A DNA stretch of 58,498 nucleotides from Bordetella parapertussis (GTDB taxonomy: Bacteria; Pseudomonadota; Gammaproteobacteria; Burkholderiales; SG8-41), in NCBI GenBank assembly GCA_945906815.1, contig CAMDRT010000027.1, positions 1-58,498 of the forward strand, read 5' to 3'. The notes beneath the pieces are model-generated. The model saw only the letters and a program-made list of their open reading frames with translations. It made no database searches and was not told the DNA's origin. Positions 19,137-28,158 of this stretch are shown here, piece after piece. The position numbers and the translations under genes are program-made. Position 1 is the stretch's first letter; each line of letters begins with the position of its first letter.

Positions 19137-19730
19137 ATGGCTGAACAACAACCCGACAAAGGCCGGCGCTGCATGCTGGTAGCGGCGAGTACGCTAGCCG
19201 GCGGTGTAGCAACCGTTGCGGCCGGCGTGCCGTTTGTGGCGAGCATGCTGCCGTCTGAACGTGCCAAAGCGGCTGGCGCGCCCGTTGAGGCAGACATCAG
19301 CCAGCTTGCACCCGGCGAACGCATGACGGTGGAGTGGCAAGGCAAGCCGGTGTGGATAGTGCGCCGCACGCCGGAAATGCTCGATGTGATCAAGAAAAAT
19401 GACGAGCGCGTGGCTGATCCGCAGTCGCAGAAAGCGATGCAGCCGAAATACGCAACCAACGCGTTGCGTTCGATCAAGCCGGAGTATCTGGTGTTGGTGG
19501 GCATTTGCACGCATCTGGGTTGTTCTCCGGTGGAAAAATTCCAGGCACAGGCCGAGGCGTTTGCGTCGGACTGGAAAGGCGGCTTTTACTGCCCGTGCCA
19601 TGGCTCGCTGTTTGATCTGGCAGGCCGCGTCTATAAGAACAAGCCGGCGCCCGACAACCTGCTGGTGCCCAAACACCGGTATCTTGCCGACGGCAAAATA
19701 CTCATCGGCGAAGACGAAAAGGGAGCCTGA
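19137..19730 (+). CDS. petA: Rieske Fe-S subunit of cytochrome bc1
   Basis: About 197 residues. The N-terminal RR motif (KGRRCMLVAAS) and hydrophobic segment make a Tat-dependent anchor. The 2Fe-2S cluster ligands are in CTHLGC and CPCHGS, and the cluster fold ends at LVPKHRYLADGKILIGED. It transfers electrons from ubiquinol to cytochrome c1. First gene of petABC. Confidence 0.97.
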   Translation: MAEQQPDKGRRCMLVAASTLAGGVATVAAGVPFVASMLPSERAKAAGAPVEADISQLAPGERMTVEWQGKPVWIVRRTPEMLDVIKKNDERVADPQSQKAMQPKYATNALRSIKPEYLVLVGICTHLGCSPVEKFQAQAEAFASDWKGGFYCPCHGSLFDLAGRVYKNKPAPDNLLVPKHRYLADGKILIGEDEKGA

Positions 19731-19736
19731 CCACCT

Positions 19737-21146
19737 ATGGCCGCAAGCAAAAAAGAACCTGTGGTGATCGCAGGGGCAGGCCCGCTCAATGCGCCGATCG
19801 GCGGGCTGCTGACGTGGGTGGATCAGCGCTTTCCGCTGATGTCGCTGTGGAAAGACCATCTCGCCGAATACTACGCGCCGAAAAATTTCAACTTTTGGTA
19901 TTACTTCGGTTCGCTGGCGATGGTGATACTGGTGCTGCAAATCGTCACCGGCATTTTTCTGACCATGCACTACAAACCATCGGCGGCGGACGCATTTGCC
20001 TCAGTCGAGTACATCATGCGCGATGTGCCCGGCGGCTGGCTGATACGTTACCTGCATTCCACCGGTGCCTCGGCATTTTTTCTGGTGATTTATCTGCACA
20101 TGTTTCGTGGTCTCCTGTATGGCTCGTATCGCGCGCCGCGTGAACTGATCTGGATCTTCGGCATGATGATTTATCTGGCGTTGATGGCCGAGGCGTTTTT
20201 CGGCTATCTGCTGCCGTGGGGCCAGATGTCGTACTGGGGCGCGCAGGTGATCATTAATCTATTCGATGCGCTGCCGCTTATCGGGCCGGATCTGTCGACC
20301 TGGATACGCGGCGATTTCGTGGTGGGGGATGCGACCCTGAACCGCTTTTTTGCATTCCACGTGATCGCGATTCCGCTGGCGTTGCTGGGGCTGGTGGCGG
20401 CGCACATTATGGCGCTGCATGAGGTCGGTTCCAATAATCCGGATGGTGTCGAAATCAAGGAGACCAAGGGCGCTGATGGTCATCCGCTCGACGGCATTCC
20501 GTTTCATCCGTATTACACGGTGAAAGACGCGCTCGGTGTCACCGTGTTCGCAGCGGTATTCTGCGCGATTCTCTTTTTCGCGCCGGAAATGGGGGGGTAC
20601 TTTCTCGAATACAACAACTTTATCCCTGCTGATCCGCTGAAAACACCGCCGCACATTGCGCCGGTGTGGTACTTCACACCGTATTATTCAATACTGCGCG
20701 CGGTGACGGAAGACTACCTGTGGGCGCTGCGCGCCGCTGTGGTGGCGTACACCCTGTTGATATTGTTTGGCTCGCGCGGCTGCCTGTCGAAATTGCTGGC
20801 CGTGGTGGTTGCGCCCGTGCTGTTGATCGCGATGGGTGTCATCGAAGCCAAGGTGTGGGGTGTAGTGCTGATGGGGGTGGCGTCGATGATTTTCTTCCTC
20901 ATGCCATGGCTAGATAAAAGCCCCGTCAAGTCCATCCGTTACAAAGGATCGCTGTCGCGCTGGGCGCTGACCATTTTTGTGGTGGTGTTCCTGGTGCTGG
21001 GCTACTACGGCACGCAACCGGTGACAGCGGCAGGCACCCTCATTTCGCAGATCGGCACGCTGCTTTATTTTGCTTTCTTCCTGCTGATGCCATGGTACAC
21101 GCAGATGGAACAGACGCAGCCGGTGCCCAACCGGGTGACGATGTGA
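19737..21146 (+). CDS. petB: Cytochrome b of bc1 complex
   Basis: Full-length fused cytochrome b of about 469 residues with 8-9 TM helices. Heme His pairs lie in the segments RYLHSTGASAFFLVIYLHMF and FFAFHVIAIPLALLGLVAAH. The Qo-site motif is PVWY (HIAPVWYFTPYYS) rather than PEWY, a variant I recall from betaproteobacteria. The C-terminal part has further TM helices. Six bp separate it from petA. Confidence 0.97.
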   Translation: MAASKKEPVVIAGAGPLNAPIGGLLTWVDQRFPLMSLWKDHLAEYYAPKNFNFWYYFGSLAMVILVLQIVTGIFLTMHYKPSAADAFASVEYIMRDVPGGWLIRYLHSTGASAFFLVIYLHMFRGLLYGSYRAPRELIWIFGMMIYLALMAEAFFGYLLPWGQMSYWGAQVIINLFDALPLIGPDLSTWIRGDFVVGDATLNRFFAFHVIAIPLALLGLVAAHIMALHEVGSNNPDGVEIKETKGADGHPLDGIPFHPYYTVKDALGVTVFAAVFCAILFFAPEMGGYFLEYNNFIPADPLKTPPHIAPVWYFTPYYSILRAVTEDYLWALRAAVVAYTLLILFGSRGCLSKLLAVVVAPVLLIAMGVIEAKVWGVVLMGVASMIFFLMPWLDKSPVKSIRYKGSLSRWALTIFVVVFLVLGYYGTQPVTAAGTLISQIGTLLYFAFFLLMPWYTQMEQTQPVPNRVTM

Positions 21147-21157
21147 GGGGCGCCGCT

Positions 21158-21910
21158 ATGATCAGAAAAATGATGACGGTACTGGTGTTGGCGCCGGTGC
21201 TGGCTTTTGCCGCCGGCGACCATGTCAAACTGGATCGCGCGCCGCTTAATCCAGGCAATGTCGAATCGCTGCAACGTGGCGCGACGCTGTTCGTGAACTA
21301 TTGCCTGAACTGCCACAGTGCGAATTACATGCGCTACAACCGCCTCGCTGACATAGCGCTGAACGATAAGGAAATCCTCGACAACTTTGTGGCACCGTTT
21401 AGCGGCGGCAAAGTGGGCGATCTGATGAAAACCACGATGGACGCAAAGGAAGCCAACATCTGGTTTGGCGCGCAACCGCCCGATCTCACGGTGATTGCGC
21501 GTTCGCGCGCCTCCGGCGATGGCTCGGGTGCGGATTGGCTCTACACCTATCTGCGCACGTTTTATCGTGATGCGTCGCGTCCGACAGGCTGGAACAACAC
21601 CACCTATGCCAATGTCGGCATGCCACATGCGCTGTGGGAATTGCAGGGCGAGCAGGAAATGCAGGCTAGCAAAGTGCGCGCCGATGGCTACCTGGCAAGC
21701 GTGGAGAAACCGGTGCTGGTCAAACCCGGAAAACTCTCTGCGCTGGAATACGATCGCGCCGTCGCTGACCTGGTGAACTACCTGGTGTATATGGGCGAAC
21801 CGGCAGCCCGCAGCCGCAAAAATATCGGCATTATCGTTCTGGCATTCTTGTTGTTGCTGATCCCGCTGGTCTACGCGTTGAAAAAAGAATTCTGGAAAGA
21901 CGTTCACTGA
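21158..21910 (+). CDS. petC: Cytochrome c1
   Basis: Membrane-anchored c-type cytochrome of about 250 residues. Signal peptide (MTVLVLAPVLAFAAG), CXXCH heme site in NYCLNCHSANYMRYN, conserved WLYTYLRTFYRDASRPTGWNN (in pieces), and a C-terminal TM anchor (NIGIIVLAFLLLLIPLVYALKK). ATG 21158 with an upstream GAGGGGC is the start. It completes petABC and passes electrons to a soluble cytochrome c. Confidence 0.96.
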   Translation: MIRKMMTVLVLAPVLAFAAGDHVKLDRAPLNPGNVESLQRGATLFVNYCLNCHSANYMRYNRLADIALNDKEILDNFVAPFSGGKVGDLMKTTMDAKEANIWFGAQPPDLTVIARSRASGDGSGADWLYTYLRTFYRDASRPTGWNNTTYANVGMPHALWELQGEQEMQASKVRADGYLASVEKPVLVKPGKLSALEYDRAVADLVNYLVYMGEPAARSRKNIGIIVLAFLLLLIPLVYALKKEFWKDVH

Positions 21911-21914
21911 TCGC

Positions 21915-22042
21915 CGTGAGGCGTTGTAAAGCGTGAAGGGGTGAAAGGATGAAAGAGTGAAGGAGTGAAAGGGGTACCTCTTTCACGCATTCACTCGTTC
22001 ATCCTTTCACCCCTACACGCCACCCGCCTCACCCCTCACGAG
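21915..22042. repeat. Low-complexity inverted repeat petC-sspA
   Basis: A long left arm of GTGAAAGG/GATGAAAGAG/GAGTGAAAGG units (21916-21970), a GGGGTACCTC centre, and a right arm of complementary CTTTCACG/CATTCACTCG/CATCCTTTCACCCC units ending in CACCCCTCACG (about 21978-22040). It is the longest of the family and ends about 10 bp before sspA. Confidence 0.75.
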
Positions 22043-22051
22043 ATAACAAAT

Positions 22052-22651
22052 ATGATGACGCTTTACTCGGGCACCACCTGCCCTTTCAGCCAACGCTGCC
22101 GCATTGTGCTCTACGAAAAGGGCATGGATTTTCAGATCGTCGATGTCGACCTTTTCAACAAGCCCGAAGACCTCGCGGTGATGAATCCCTACAATCAGGT
22201 GCCGGTGCTGGTCGAGCGTGATTTGATTTTGTATGAGTCGAATATCATCAACGAGTACATCGACGACCGTTTCCCGCATCCGCAATTGATGCCCGCCGAT
22301 CCGGTGATGCGTGCGCGTGCGCGGCTGTTTCTGTACCGCTTCGAGAACGAAATGTTCGGCCACGTCCATGCCATTGAAAAAGGCACGCCAAAACAGACCG
22401 ATAAGGGCCGCCAGGTGATACGCGATGCCCTGACGCAGATTGCCCCGGTGTTCGCCAAACAAAAATTCATGCTGGGCGATGAATTTTCCATGCTCGACGT
22501 CGCGATAGCGCCGCTGCTGTGGCGGCTGGGCCAATACGACATCCAGTTGCCCAAACAGGCTGCGCCACTGATGAAATACGCCGAGCGTTTGTTCAGCCGC
22601 CCGGCCTATATCGATGCGCTTACGGCGTCGGAAAAAGTAATGCGCAAATGA
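22052..22651 (+). CDS. sspA: Stringent starvation protein A
   Basis: GST-fold RNA-polymerase-associated protein of about 199 residues. The thioredoxin-like N-terminus (LYSGTTCPFSQRCRIVLYEKG) and DLFNKPEDLAVMNPYNQVPVLVERDLILYESNII (in pieces) match SspA, not catalytic GSTs. The order petABC-sspA-sspB is the usual betaproteobacterial arrangement. The first of two adjacent ATGs is used as start. Confidence 0.95.
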   Translation: MMTLYSGTTCPFSQRCRIVLYEKGMDFQIVDVDLFNKPEDLAVMNPYNQVPVLVERDLILYESNIINEYIDDRFPHPQLMPADPVMRARARLFLYRFENEMFGHVHAIEKGTPKQTDKGRQVIRDALTQIAPVFAKQKFMLGDEFSMLDVAIAPLLWRLGQYDIQLPKQAAPLMKYAERLFSRPAYIDALTASEKVMRK

Positions 22652-22739
22652 GATCGTGAGACGTAAGGCGTGAAGGGTGAGGCGTAAAATCTCCACCCAC
22701 GTGTATCGACGCCTCACGCCTCACGCTTCACGCCTCACG
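22651..22739. repeat. Low-complexity inverted repeat sspA-sspB
   Basis: The left arm GTGAGACGTAAGGCGTGAAG then GGTGAGGCGT (22655-22685) is complementary to ACGCCTCACGCCTCACGCTT then CACGCCTCACGT (about 22709-22740). The right arm runs directly into the sspB start region (GTGTCTATG). Confidence 0.78.
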
Positions 22740-22744
22740 TGTCT

Positions 22745-23161
22745 ATGCCCGAACGTTCCACCAAACCTTACCTCATCCGCGCCATCCACGAGTGGTGCGC
22801 CGATAGCGGCCTCACGCCGTACCTGTCGGTGAAGGTGGACGAAAACACCCGCGTGCCAGAGGCGTTTGTGCACAATGGCGAGATCGTGCTCAATCTGAGT
22901 TACGACGCCACCCACAAGCTCACTATCGATAAAGACGGGGTGCGGTTCTCCGCGCGTTTTAGCGGTGTGTCGCGCGAGTGTTCGATTCCGCTAGCGGCGA
23001 TCGCGGGCATTTTCGCGCGCGAGAACGGGCAGGGACTGTTTTTCACGCCGGAAACCGCATCCGGCGCCGGTGCCGTGGCGTCGCAGCCGGCGGCGGCGAC
23101 TGAGCCGGAAACGCCGCCGCCGCCGTCGCCGCCGCGGCCGAAGTTGCAGATCGTTAAGTAA
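22745..23161 (+). CDS. sspB: ClpXP adaptor SspB
   Basis: SsrA-tag-binding adaptor, about 138 residues. N-terminal fold STKPYLIRAIHEWCADSGLTPYLSVKVD (in pieces), VLNLSYDATHKL and FSARFSGVSRECSIPLAAIAGIFARENGQG (in pieces). It ends with a Pro-rich linker and a short basic ClpX-binding tail (PKLQIVK). Start: ATG 22745 or GTG 22739; the GTG is the last base set of the palindrome arm. Confidence 0.94.
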   Translation: MPERSTKPYLIRAIHEWCADSGLTPYLSVKVDENTRVPEAFVHNGEIVLNLSYDATHKLTIDKDGVRFSARFSGVSRECSIPLAAIAGIFARENGQGLFFTPETASGAGAVASQPAAATEPETPPPPSPPRPKLQIVK

Positions 23162-23289
23162 GCCATCGCAAGTGGGCGGTGCACGCTGGTTGATGAGCGC
23201 CTGAGTGCCACCCGAAAAGCTACGCTGCGCCTTCGCGCGGATGTTTTGACTTTGACGCTGACGTCGCGAACTTACATGAGGAGGTTGCT

Positions 23290-24270
23290 ATGCCGTATAA
23301 CCGAATCTTGGGTGTGAGTTGCCTGGCGTTGTTGTCGCTCGCGGGCATAGGCGCCCACGCAGCCAATGCGCCGTACCCTACCAAACCCATCCGTTTCATA
23401 CTCGGCTATTCTCCCGGCGGCGCCAGTGATGCCGTGGCGCGGCTGTTGGTGGCGCCGCTGACCACGCGCCTGGGACAGCAGATCGTCATCGACAACCGGC
23501 CCGGCGCGGGTGGCAATATTGCCGCGGAATTAGCCGCGCGTGCGGCGCCTGACGGCCACACCTGGTTGCTCGGCAATAACGCCATCCTCGCCACCAATCA
23601 GGCGCTGTACGCGAAAATGCCGTTCGATGCATTGCGCGATTTTGCGACAGTGGTGTTGCTCGCCACGCAGCCCAGCGTGTTGGTGACCCATCCTGCGCTG
23701 CCGGTTAAAACCGTACAAGACTTTGTCGCCCTCGCGCGTGCGCGGCCCGGCCAATTGAACTACGCCTCGCCGGGCACGGGTACCGCGGGGCATCTTGCCA
23801 GTGAGTTGTTCAAGGTGCTGACCCATGTGCGCTATCAACACATACCTTACAAAGGCGGCGGTCCGGCAGTGATTGATCTGGTCAGCGGACAAGTGCATTT
23901 CATGTTCGCGACCGCGGCATCGGTGATTCCCCACACCCGCACTGCACGTTTACGCGCACTGGCAGTGACATCCCTACAGCGCTCACTGTCGGCGCCCGAA
24001 TTGCCGACCGTCGCCGAATCGGGCATCGCGGGATTTGAAGCGCTGACTTGGCACGGCATCGTGGTGCCCGCGGCGACACCGGCGCGGGTGATAGCAAGAG
24101 TTAACACTGAGCTCAACGCGGCGCTGGCCGCCAGCGAGTTAAGAGAGCGTCTCGCCGCGCAAGGCGTAGAGGCCCGCGGCGGCAAGCCGGATGAGTTCGC
24201 TATCTTCCTGCGCGCCGAAATTCCCAAGTGGACCCAGGTCGTGCGCGACTCCGGTGCTACGGTAGAGTAA
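23290..24270 (+). CDS. Bug/TctC-family receptor
   Basis: Periplasmic receptor of about 326 residues with signal peptide (LGVSCLALLSLAGIGAHAANA), YPTKPIRFILGYSPGGASD, VIDNRPGAGGNIAAEL, IPYKGGGPAVIDL and ELPTVAESGIAGFEAL. A strong ribosome site GAGGAGG precedes the ATG. It heads a short catabolic cluster (amidohydrolase, cyclase), so its ligand may be a carboxylate processed by those enzymes; that link is inference. Confidence 0.93.
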   Translation: MPYNRILGVSCLALLSLAGIGAHAANAPYPTKPIRFILGYSPGGASDAVARLLVAPLTTRLGQQIVIDNRPGAGGNIAAELAARAAPDGHTWLLGNNAILATNQALYAKMPFDALRDFATVVLLATQPSVLVTHPALPVKTVQDFVALARARPGQLNYASPGTGTAGHLASELFKVLTHVRYQHIPYKGGGPAVIDLVSGQVHFMFATAASVIPHTRTARLRALAVTSLQRSLSAPELPTVAESGIAGFEALTWHGIVVPAATPARVIARVNTELNAALAASELRERLAAQGVEARGGKPDEFAIFLRAEIPKWTQVVRDSGATVE

Positions 24271-24307
24271 GCCCGGATTTCAATACATTGCCATAAGGAG
24301 CACGATC

Positions 24308-25819
24308 ATGATGTCACCGGAAGAGATTGCAAAGCTGATCCCCGCAGAAAGCGCCCAATTCCGTTCGCCGATACCGACACAGCCGGTGTCGAGCGACGAG
24401 TTCGTGCCCGGCCCGCAGTCCGCGAAGCAGCGTGAGTTCGAAGTGCGCGTGCAACAACTCGGTGCGGAGCTGGCAAAGAAACAAGGCGTGTCGCGTCGTA
24501 CTTTTTTCCAGAGCGCGGCGGGCATGGCCGCTGCATTCGTGGCCATGAACGATACCTTTGGCCCGCTCTACGCCGTGAGCAAAGCTGAAGCGGCGACGCC
24601 GGAAATGGCCAATGAGCGTGCCCACGTATTGAAGGGCCAGTTCATCATGGACATGCACACGCACTACCTGCGTGACGACACGCGGCTCGCAAATTTCGTG
24701 CGCTCGCGCGAAGCGGTGGGCAAGGCGTCGTGGAACCCGACGCTGGTGGGCAAGCCGCAAACGCTCGACGACCTGAAGTTCGCGAACTACTTTAAAGAAA
24801 TTTACATGGACAGCGACACCAAGGTGGCGCTGATCTCGGGTTCCGGCTCGGAAGACCCGCGTGACTGGTTTCTGACCAATGAAATGAAAGCCGCGACGCG
24901 CACCGACGTGAACAAAAAAGCCGGTGCCAAACGCATGTTCTCGCACGCGATTTTCATGCCGGGCATGCCGGGGTGGCTGGAAAAAGTCGAACAGGATTAT
25001 GAAACCAACAAGCCTGATTCGTTTAAGGGCTACACCGTGGGCGACAACACCAACAAGCAACTGTCCAAGCATCCATGGCATCTTGACGACGAAAAGCTGT
25101 TGTACCCGTTTTACGAGCGACTGGTGAAATGGAGCAAAACCACGCCGAGTCTCGCCAACGTGTGTATCCACAAGGGCCTGTATCCGCCCGCGACCACCAA
25201 GAATTTTCCGCATCTCGTGGACCATGCCGACGTGCGCGACGTGGCCAAGGCGGCCAAAGATTTCCCGCAGCTTAACTTTGTGATTTATCACTCGGCGTTC
25301 CGTTACACCGGCGGTGCATGGCCGGTGGGCTGGGAACAATTCGAGAAAACCGGCCGCATCGACTGGGTCACCGATCTTGCGGAAATTCCCGCCAAGTACG
25401 GCGTGAAAAACGTCTACGGTGATCTCGGCCAGATTTTCGCGCAAAGCACCATAGCCGAACCGCGTTTGTGCGCCGCGATGCTGGGTCAGCTCATCAAGGG
25501 ATTGGGCGCCGACCACGTGGTGTGGGGATCTGACGCCATCTGGACCGGTGCCCCGCAATGGCAGATCGAGGCCATGCGCCGCCTGGAAATCCCTGAAGAC
25601 ATGCGCAAGAAGCACGGCTTTGCGCCGCTCGGCGCGGCCGACGGCCCGGTCAAGAAAGCGATCTTCGGCGAGAACTCGGCGCGCATTTACAACTTTACCG
25701 CCCAGCAGCGCGCGGCATTGGAGGGCGACGTGGTCGCCGTGGCGAAAGCCAACTACGAGCAATACGGCGAAGGCCGCACCAATCTGCGTTACGGTTATAT
25801 GCAAAAGCCAGCGGCGTAA
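24308..25819 (+). CDS. Amidohydrolase-family (TIM-barrel) metal hydrolase
   Basis: About 503 residues of the amidohydrolase_2 type. The metal-binding HxH is in FIMDMHTHYLRDD, a later conserved His in FVIYHSAF, and the catalytic Asp in HVVWGSDAIWTGAPQW. A twin-arginine-like segment (SRRTFFQSAAGMAAAFVAM) begins near residue 59, after an unusually long polar N-terminal region; whether it is exported by Tat is uncertain. Family members decarboxylate or hydrolyse aromatic or cyclic acids. The substrate is unknown. A clear terminator follows. Confidence 0.85.
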   Translation: MMSPEEIAKLIPAESAQFRSPIPTQPVSSDEFVPGPQSAKQREFEVRVQQLGAELAKKQGVSRRTFFQSAAGMAAAFVAMNDTFGPLYAVSKAEAATPEMANERAHVLKGQFIMDMHTHYLRDDTRLANFVRSREAVGKASWNPTLVGKPQTLDDLKFANYFKEIYMDSDTKVALISGSGSEDPRDWFLTNEMKAATRTDVNKKAGAKRMFSHAIFMPGMPGWLEKVEQDYETNKPDSFKGYTVGDNTNKQLSKHPWHLDDEKLLYPFYERLVKWSKTTPSLANVCIHKGLYPPATTKNFPHLVDHADVRDVAKAAKDFPQLNFVIYHSAFRYTGGAWPVGWEQFEKTGRIDWVTDLAEIPAKYGVKNVYGDLGQIFAQSTIAEPRLCAAMLGQLIKGLGADHVVWGSDAIWTGAPQWQIEAMRRLEIPEDMRKKHGFAPLGAADGPVKKAIFGENSARIYNFTAQQRAALEGDVVAVAKANYEQYGEGRTNLRYGYMQKPAA

Positions 25820-25836
25820 ATTGCGTTGTTGACGGT

Positions 25837-25872
25837 AAAATGGCGTCACCGCAAGTGACGCCATTTTTTTTC
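25837..25872 (+). terminator. Rho-independent terminator after amidohydrolase
   Basis: AAAATGGCGTCAC pairs with GTGACGCCATTTT around a CGCAA loop, followed by a run of Ts (to about 25871). A textbook intrinsic terminator between the amidohydrolase and cyclase genes. Confidence 0.92.
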
Positions 25873-25900
25873 TGCCGTTTCTTCATTTCAGGAGCCCCAC

Positions 25901-26869
25901 ATGACCCGCCGCTACGACGCCAAAAAATTCACCATCGCGCACCTGCGGGCCACCGCCGAGAAACTCAAGAACTGGGGCAAGTGGGGGCCGGACGATCAGG
26001 TCGGCACACTCAACTACGTTACGCCGCAAAACATCATCGATGCCGCGCGCCTGGTGCGCAAAGGCAAAGTGTTTTCACTGGGCCTGAATTTCGACCGCAC
26101 GGGTCCGCAAAAAGGGCTGTGGGGCAATCGTTTCAATCCGATCCACACTATGCTTGCCACCGGCACCGATGCGGTCGCCGGTAATCAGGACCCAGGCGGT
26201 TTGCGTTACGCCGACGACATGGTGTCGCTGCCGCTGCAATGCGGTACGCAGTGGGACGCGCTGGGCCATATTTTTTACGACGATAAAATGTGGAACGGTT
26301 ACGACGCGAAACTCGTCGATACCAACGGCGCGCAGAAAAACGGCATTCACAAAACCCGCGACAAAATGGCCGGGCGCGGCGTGCTGCTCGACATGGCGCG
26401 GCACCTGGGCAAGGCCTATCTCGCCGACGGCGAAGCCATCACCAACGATGATCTTGACGCCTGCGCTCAAGCGCAAGGTGTCGCCATCCAGCGTGGCGAT
26501 TTTGTGATTGTGCGCACCGGTCAGATGGAACAGCGCCTGCTGGCGGGTGAGTGGGGCGGCTACGCCGGCGGTGATGCGCCCGGCCTCGCGTTCGAGACAG
26601 CGGAATGGATACACCGAAAAGAAATTGCCGCGATCTGCACCGATACCTGGGGCTGCGAAGTGCGCCCCAATGAGACCGACGACGCCTCGCAGCCGTGGCA
26701 CTGGGTGGTGATCCCGATGATCGGCATCACCATGGGAGAAATTTTTTATCTCAAGGATCTGGCGGACGATTGCGCGGCGGACAAAGTGTATGAGTTTTTC
26801 TTCTGCGGGCCGCCGCTGCCGATTACGCGGGCAGTGGGTTCGCCGATTAATCCGCAGGCGATCAAGTAG
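25901..26869 (+). CDS. Cyclase-family metal-dependent hydrolase
   Basis: About 322 residues of the cyclase/kynurenine-formamidase-like fold. The usual HxGTHxDxPxH metal motif appears as QCGTQWDALGHIFYD, so the first His and the HxD His are Gln, while Asp and the last His are kept. I recall this pattern from a common subgroup of the family. C-terminal blocks: FVIVRTGQ, AAICTDTWGCEVRPNE and LKDLADDCA. Likely hydrolyses or dehydrates a cyclic amide or lactone. Separated from the amidohydrolase by a terminator but same strand. Confidence 0.85.
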   Translation: MTRRYDAKKFTIAHLRATAEKLKNWGKWGPDDQVGTLNYVTPQNIIDAARLVRKGKVFSLGLNFDRTGPQKGLWGNRFNPIHTMLATGTDAVAGNQDPGGLRYADDMVSLPLQCGTQWDALGHIFYDDKMWNGYDAKLVDTNGAQKNGIHKTRDKMAGRGVLLDMARHLGKAYLADGEAITNDDLDACAQAQGVAIQRGDFVIVRTGQMEQRLLAGEWGGYAGGDAPGLAFETAEWIHRKEIAAICTDTWGCEVRPNETDDASQPWHWVVIPMIGITMGEIFYLKDLADDCAADKVYEFFFCGPPLPITRAVGSPINPQAIK

Positions 26870-26924
26870 CACATCAACTGCGCCGGGGTAGTCGCGTGCG
26901 TACGAGCGTTTTTCCCGCTCGCGA

Positions 26925-27812
26925 TCAGTATGTCGGTTTCCTGCGGCGTATCTCTTCGATGACAACCGAGTTGTCGAGCTCCCCGGCGCCTGCCGCCACA
27001 CACCCGTCAACGATGCTGACGTAGGTTTGCGCCAGAGGCAATCCTTGGTCGTGCGCTTTTGCCTGTTCGAGCATGAGCAGAAAATCCTTGCGGCTTTGGG
27101 TGATGAAACCCTGCGGGGTGAAATCGCCGCTGACCATTTTCGGACCTTTGATGTCCATTACCTGTGACTGGGCGGCGGATTCTCTTGCGACTTTCAAAAA
27201 CGCAGCGGGGTCGAGGCCCAGCGTTTGTGCAAACACCAATCCTTCGGCCAACGCGGCGCGGTTGACACCCAATATCAAATTGATGGCGAGTTTGGCGCGC
27301 CCGCCGTTGCCGGCCGCACCCAGATGATGGCGGCGCGGACAGATGGCATCCAACACGTCCTTGGCGGCTGCGGCGGCTGCCGGATCGCCGCCGATCATGC
27401 CCAGCGCATCACCTTGTTCGGTCTGCTGACTGGTGCCGGACACCGGCGCTTCCACGTAGCGCAGTTTGTTCGCGGGCGTGCGCGCATAAAGTTTTGCAAT
27501 GCGCTCCGGGTCGCAGGTGCTGACACACAACGCGATGAGCGGTGCTTTGCCTGCGGGCAACGCTGCGGTTAGCGCAGCTACCGTTGCTTCAACTTGATCG
27601 GTGTTGAATACCGCCAGCACGACTTTGTGGCACTCACGCGCGATTTGCGCGACCGATCCCGCTGCTTTGCCGCCCAGCTTGAGGAAAGCATCGAGCTTAT
27701 GCGGGTCTACGTCGTAGCCGAGCAGTTCGAGCCCCGCCGCGCGCAAGCGTTTGGCGCAGGCCATGCCCATCAAGCCGATGCCGATGAGCCCGATGGGTGC
27801 GGTGTTGTTCAT
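26925..27812 (-). CDS. NAD(P)-dependent beta-hydroxyacid dehydrogenase
   Basis: 3-hydroxyisobutyrate dehydrogenase/glyoxylate reductase family, about 295 residues. Rossmann motif IGLIGIGLMGMACAKRL, substrate loop VEAPVSGTSQQ, catalytic Lys in GNGGRAKLAINLILG, and a C-terminal helical domain. ATG 27812 (MNNTAPIG) is chosen because the Rossmann fold starts immediately after it. It is transcribed convergently with the cyclase gene and divergently from the tRNA/integrase region. The substrate is unknown. Confidence 0.9.
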   Translation of the reverse strand: MNNTAPIGLIGIGLMGMACAKRLRAAGLELLGYDVDPHKLDAFLKLGGKAAGSVAQIARECHKVVLAVFNTDQVEATVAALTAALPAGKAPLIALCVSTCDPERIAKLYARTPANKLRYVEAPVSGTSQQTEQGDALGMIGGDPAAAAAAKDVLDAICPRRHHLGAAGNGGRAKLAINLILGVNRAALAEGLVFAQTLGLDPAAFLKVARESAAQSQVMDIKGPKMVSGDFTPQGFITQSRKDFLLMLEQAKAHDQGLPLAQTYVSIVDGCVAAGAGELDNSVVIEEIRRRKPTY

Positions 27813-27865
27813 GATATTTTCGCCACTGGTTCCGTTCACGTTAGAGGAAGGCCCCCTGCAAGTTA

Positions 27866-27881
27866 TAGTAGACCAGTACTA
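27866..27881. promoter_or_regulatory. Possible operator upstream of dehydrogenase
   Basis: Perfect inverted repeat TAGTA-GACCAG-TACTA 54 bp upstream of the dehydrogenase start. Size and spacing would suit a dimeric repressor such as a GntR-family protein. No regulator gene is adjacent, so this is only a candidate. Confidence 0.3.
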
Positions 27882-27980
27882 CAAGCTTAGGGAAAACTTG
27901 TAATGGCTACGCCACGGCCCGCGCTGACGCTGTCGCAGCGGCCGCTCATGCCAATGATTTGCCAGGCAATTGCGTTCGTG

Positions 27981-28070
<90 letters not shown>

Positions 28071-28125
28071 TTATACTAAACAAAACAAATACATAGCCGT
28101 GTTTGTGTTGTCCCACAAAGCCTTT

Positions 28126-28145
28126 CCATCACACGCCCATCACAA
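28126..28145 (+). promoter_or_regulatory. Putative integrase arm sites, left (2 copies)
   Basis: CCATCACA at 28126 and again at 28137, an 11-bp period, 14 bp before the integrase start. The same octamer occurs three times with 11-bp period at the right end. Phased direct repeats flanking the core att site are typical of tyrosine-recombinase arm-type sites. Confidence 0.55.
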
Positions 28146-28158
28146 TCGGGAGTGTGAA

